Of a DNA stretch of 64,000 nt, positions 63,258 through 64,000 are shown piece after piece. Every line of letters starts with the position of its first letter. Within the stretch, counting starts at the first letter, position 1. Under the pieces are notes generated by a model. That model made no database searches. It saw only the letters and a list, made by a program, of their open reading frames with translations, and was not told the origin of the DNA. Source of the stretch: Schistosoma mansoni (Eukaryota; Platyhelminthes; Trematoda; Strigeidida; Schistosomatidae); contig NC_031502.1 of assembly GCF_000237925.1 (NCBI RefSeq), positions 33,197,914 to 33,261,913 of the forward strand, given 5' to 3'. Made by a program: the position numbers and the translations under genes.

Positions 63258-63605
63258 TACCGACCTAAACATCTATGGGAAGATTCAAACAACCAATACA
63301 AAAATGAATTAAACTTCACACTATTATACAAGCTAGTGGCTATATGGACTCAGTAGCTGAGTAAATAATGAGATGACGTTTGAAACTAATGGTACTGGGT
63401 TTGATTCCCAGAGTAAACATCAGCTCTGGGATGCAGTAACATCAAGCTGACGAGTCCCAAAATGGACGAAATGTGCGTTCTGGATTCCACTACTAACCAC
63501 CACCCATCTTTGCTTATCATGCTTGTGACTTAAGGCAATATCCAGGCAATTCACACAGAATGTATATATGCCAATAAGAGACTGATCAATTGCAGTCCTA
63601 ATCAT
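63258..63605 (+). repeat. SM-alpha-like SINE (family A, copy 3) with an inverted leader
   Basis: A unit like copy 1 (GGAAGATTCAAAC start, tRNA-like head at about 63350 with a decayed B box GGGTTTGATTCCC, hammerhead, tail). The 90-bp leader of copy 2 follows in reverse orientation (63520-63600). From 63606 the start of yet another unit (CATGAGAAGATTTAAACAAC) appears and is cut off after about 60 bp. Confidence 0.85.
63433..63493 (+). ncRNA. Hammerhead ribozyme in SINE family A copy 3 (weak)
   Basis: Core CTGACGA and GAAA are intact. The cleavage triplet is GTT, which is permitted but slow. Stem I has a mismatch (ATCAAG for ATCCAG) and stem II is GTCCCAAAATGGAC. Confidence 0.75.
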
Positions 63606-63665
63606 CCATGAGAAGATTTAAACAACCAAAACAAAAATGAAGTAAATACCGTTAGAGTTCACTTC

Positions 63666-64000
63666 ATATAATATATATGGATATTTATTATAAAAGAAAG
63701 CAATAGGACAAAGACACATTACATTCAAATGCTTTTAGTCAATGTCGATAGATTAACATTTAGTTAAGTAGAGAAATAAATAGGTAAGGAAATCAGTTGA
63801 CCAATCAATAAAGTTGTTATCAATTTTTAGATCGATTTATGAATGTACCGTTTATTTTTATTGTTTATTAGTACATTTATTAGTACATACATGTTGGAAA
63901 ATAAAATAAATGTAAACCATAATCTTTCTTTTTATATTTGTTTTCCTTTTTTTTCAGAAAAAATTTAAGCATCTAAAGTAAAGTCAACAACTTAATAGGA
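63666..64000. other. AT-rich end of the window
   Basis: A strong polypyrimidine tract with AG lies at 63935-63958, then AAAAAATTTAAGCATCTAAA. It could be a splice acceptor; no exon can be established because the window ends. Confidence 0.3.

Noticed and set aside
1-64000. CRISPR array or bacterial operon structure
   Set aside because: The regular repeats seen are dinucleotide runs or SINEs, and the genes have introns; nothing prokaryotic is present.

Overview
This window looks like nuclear DNA of a blood fluke, genus Schistosoma. The grounds are AT-rich sequence, small first introns followed by kilobase introns, RTE-, CR1- and CsRn1/Boudicca-type retroelements, and tRNA-headed SINEs of the SM-alpha type that carry hammerhead ribozymes. 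I cannot assign the species from sequence alone.

Four host genes are supported. (1) 4607-5563, minus: the first coding exon of an SV2/SVOP-like major facilitator transporter. (2) 5871-12367, plus: a complete model of a WDR53-like WD40 protein, in seven phase-consistent coding exons including a 14-nt first exon and a short last exon. It is head-to-head with the transporter, with 307 bp between the start codons. (3) 33400-46401, plus: a complete three-exon gene for a 682-aa protein whose two ends match OSER1 (DUF776, oxidative stress-responsive serine-rich protein). (4) 55487-55746, minus: one internal exon that resembles the C-terminal tail of kinesin-9 (KIF9). All exon junctions were read by eye from GT/AG sites and frame.

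Most of the rest is repeats. Non-LTR remnants lie at 1-530, 8880-10570, 16700-18200, 23040-24560, 29044-31650, 40500-45100 and 54830-55260. A young, internally deleted Gypsy-type LTR element lies at 25497-28333, with near-identical 266-bp LTRs and an AGTTT target duplication. Two SINE families are present. Family A (SM-alpha-like) is at 1297, 60555 and 63258. Family B is at 4305, 13335, 22431, 53840, 57648 and 58672, often as head-to-head pairs. Both carry hammerhead ribozymes; a few copies keep every core base, and the others have decayed.

The region from about 46.4 to 64 kb is very AT-rich and gene-poor. It holds TA microsatellites, two long fold-back hairpins, SINEs, one kinesin exon and one unassigned open frame. 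Large unassigned intervals are listed as such.
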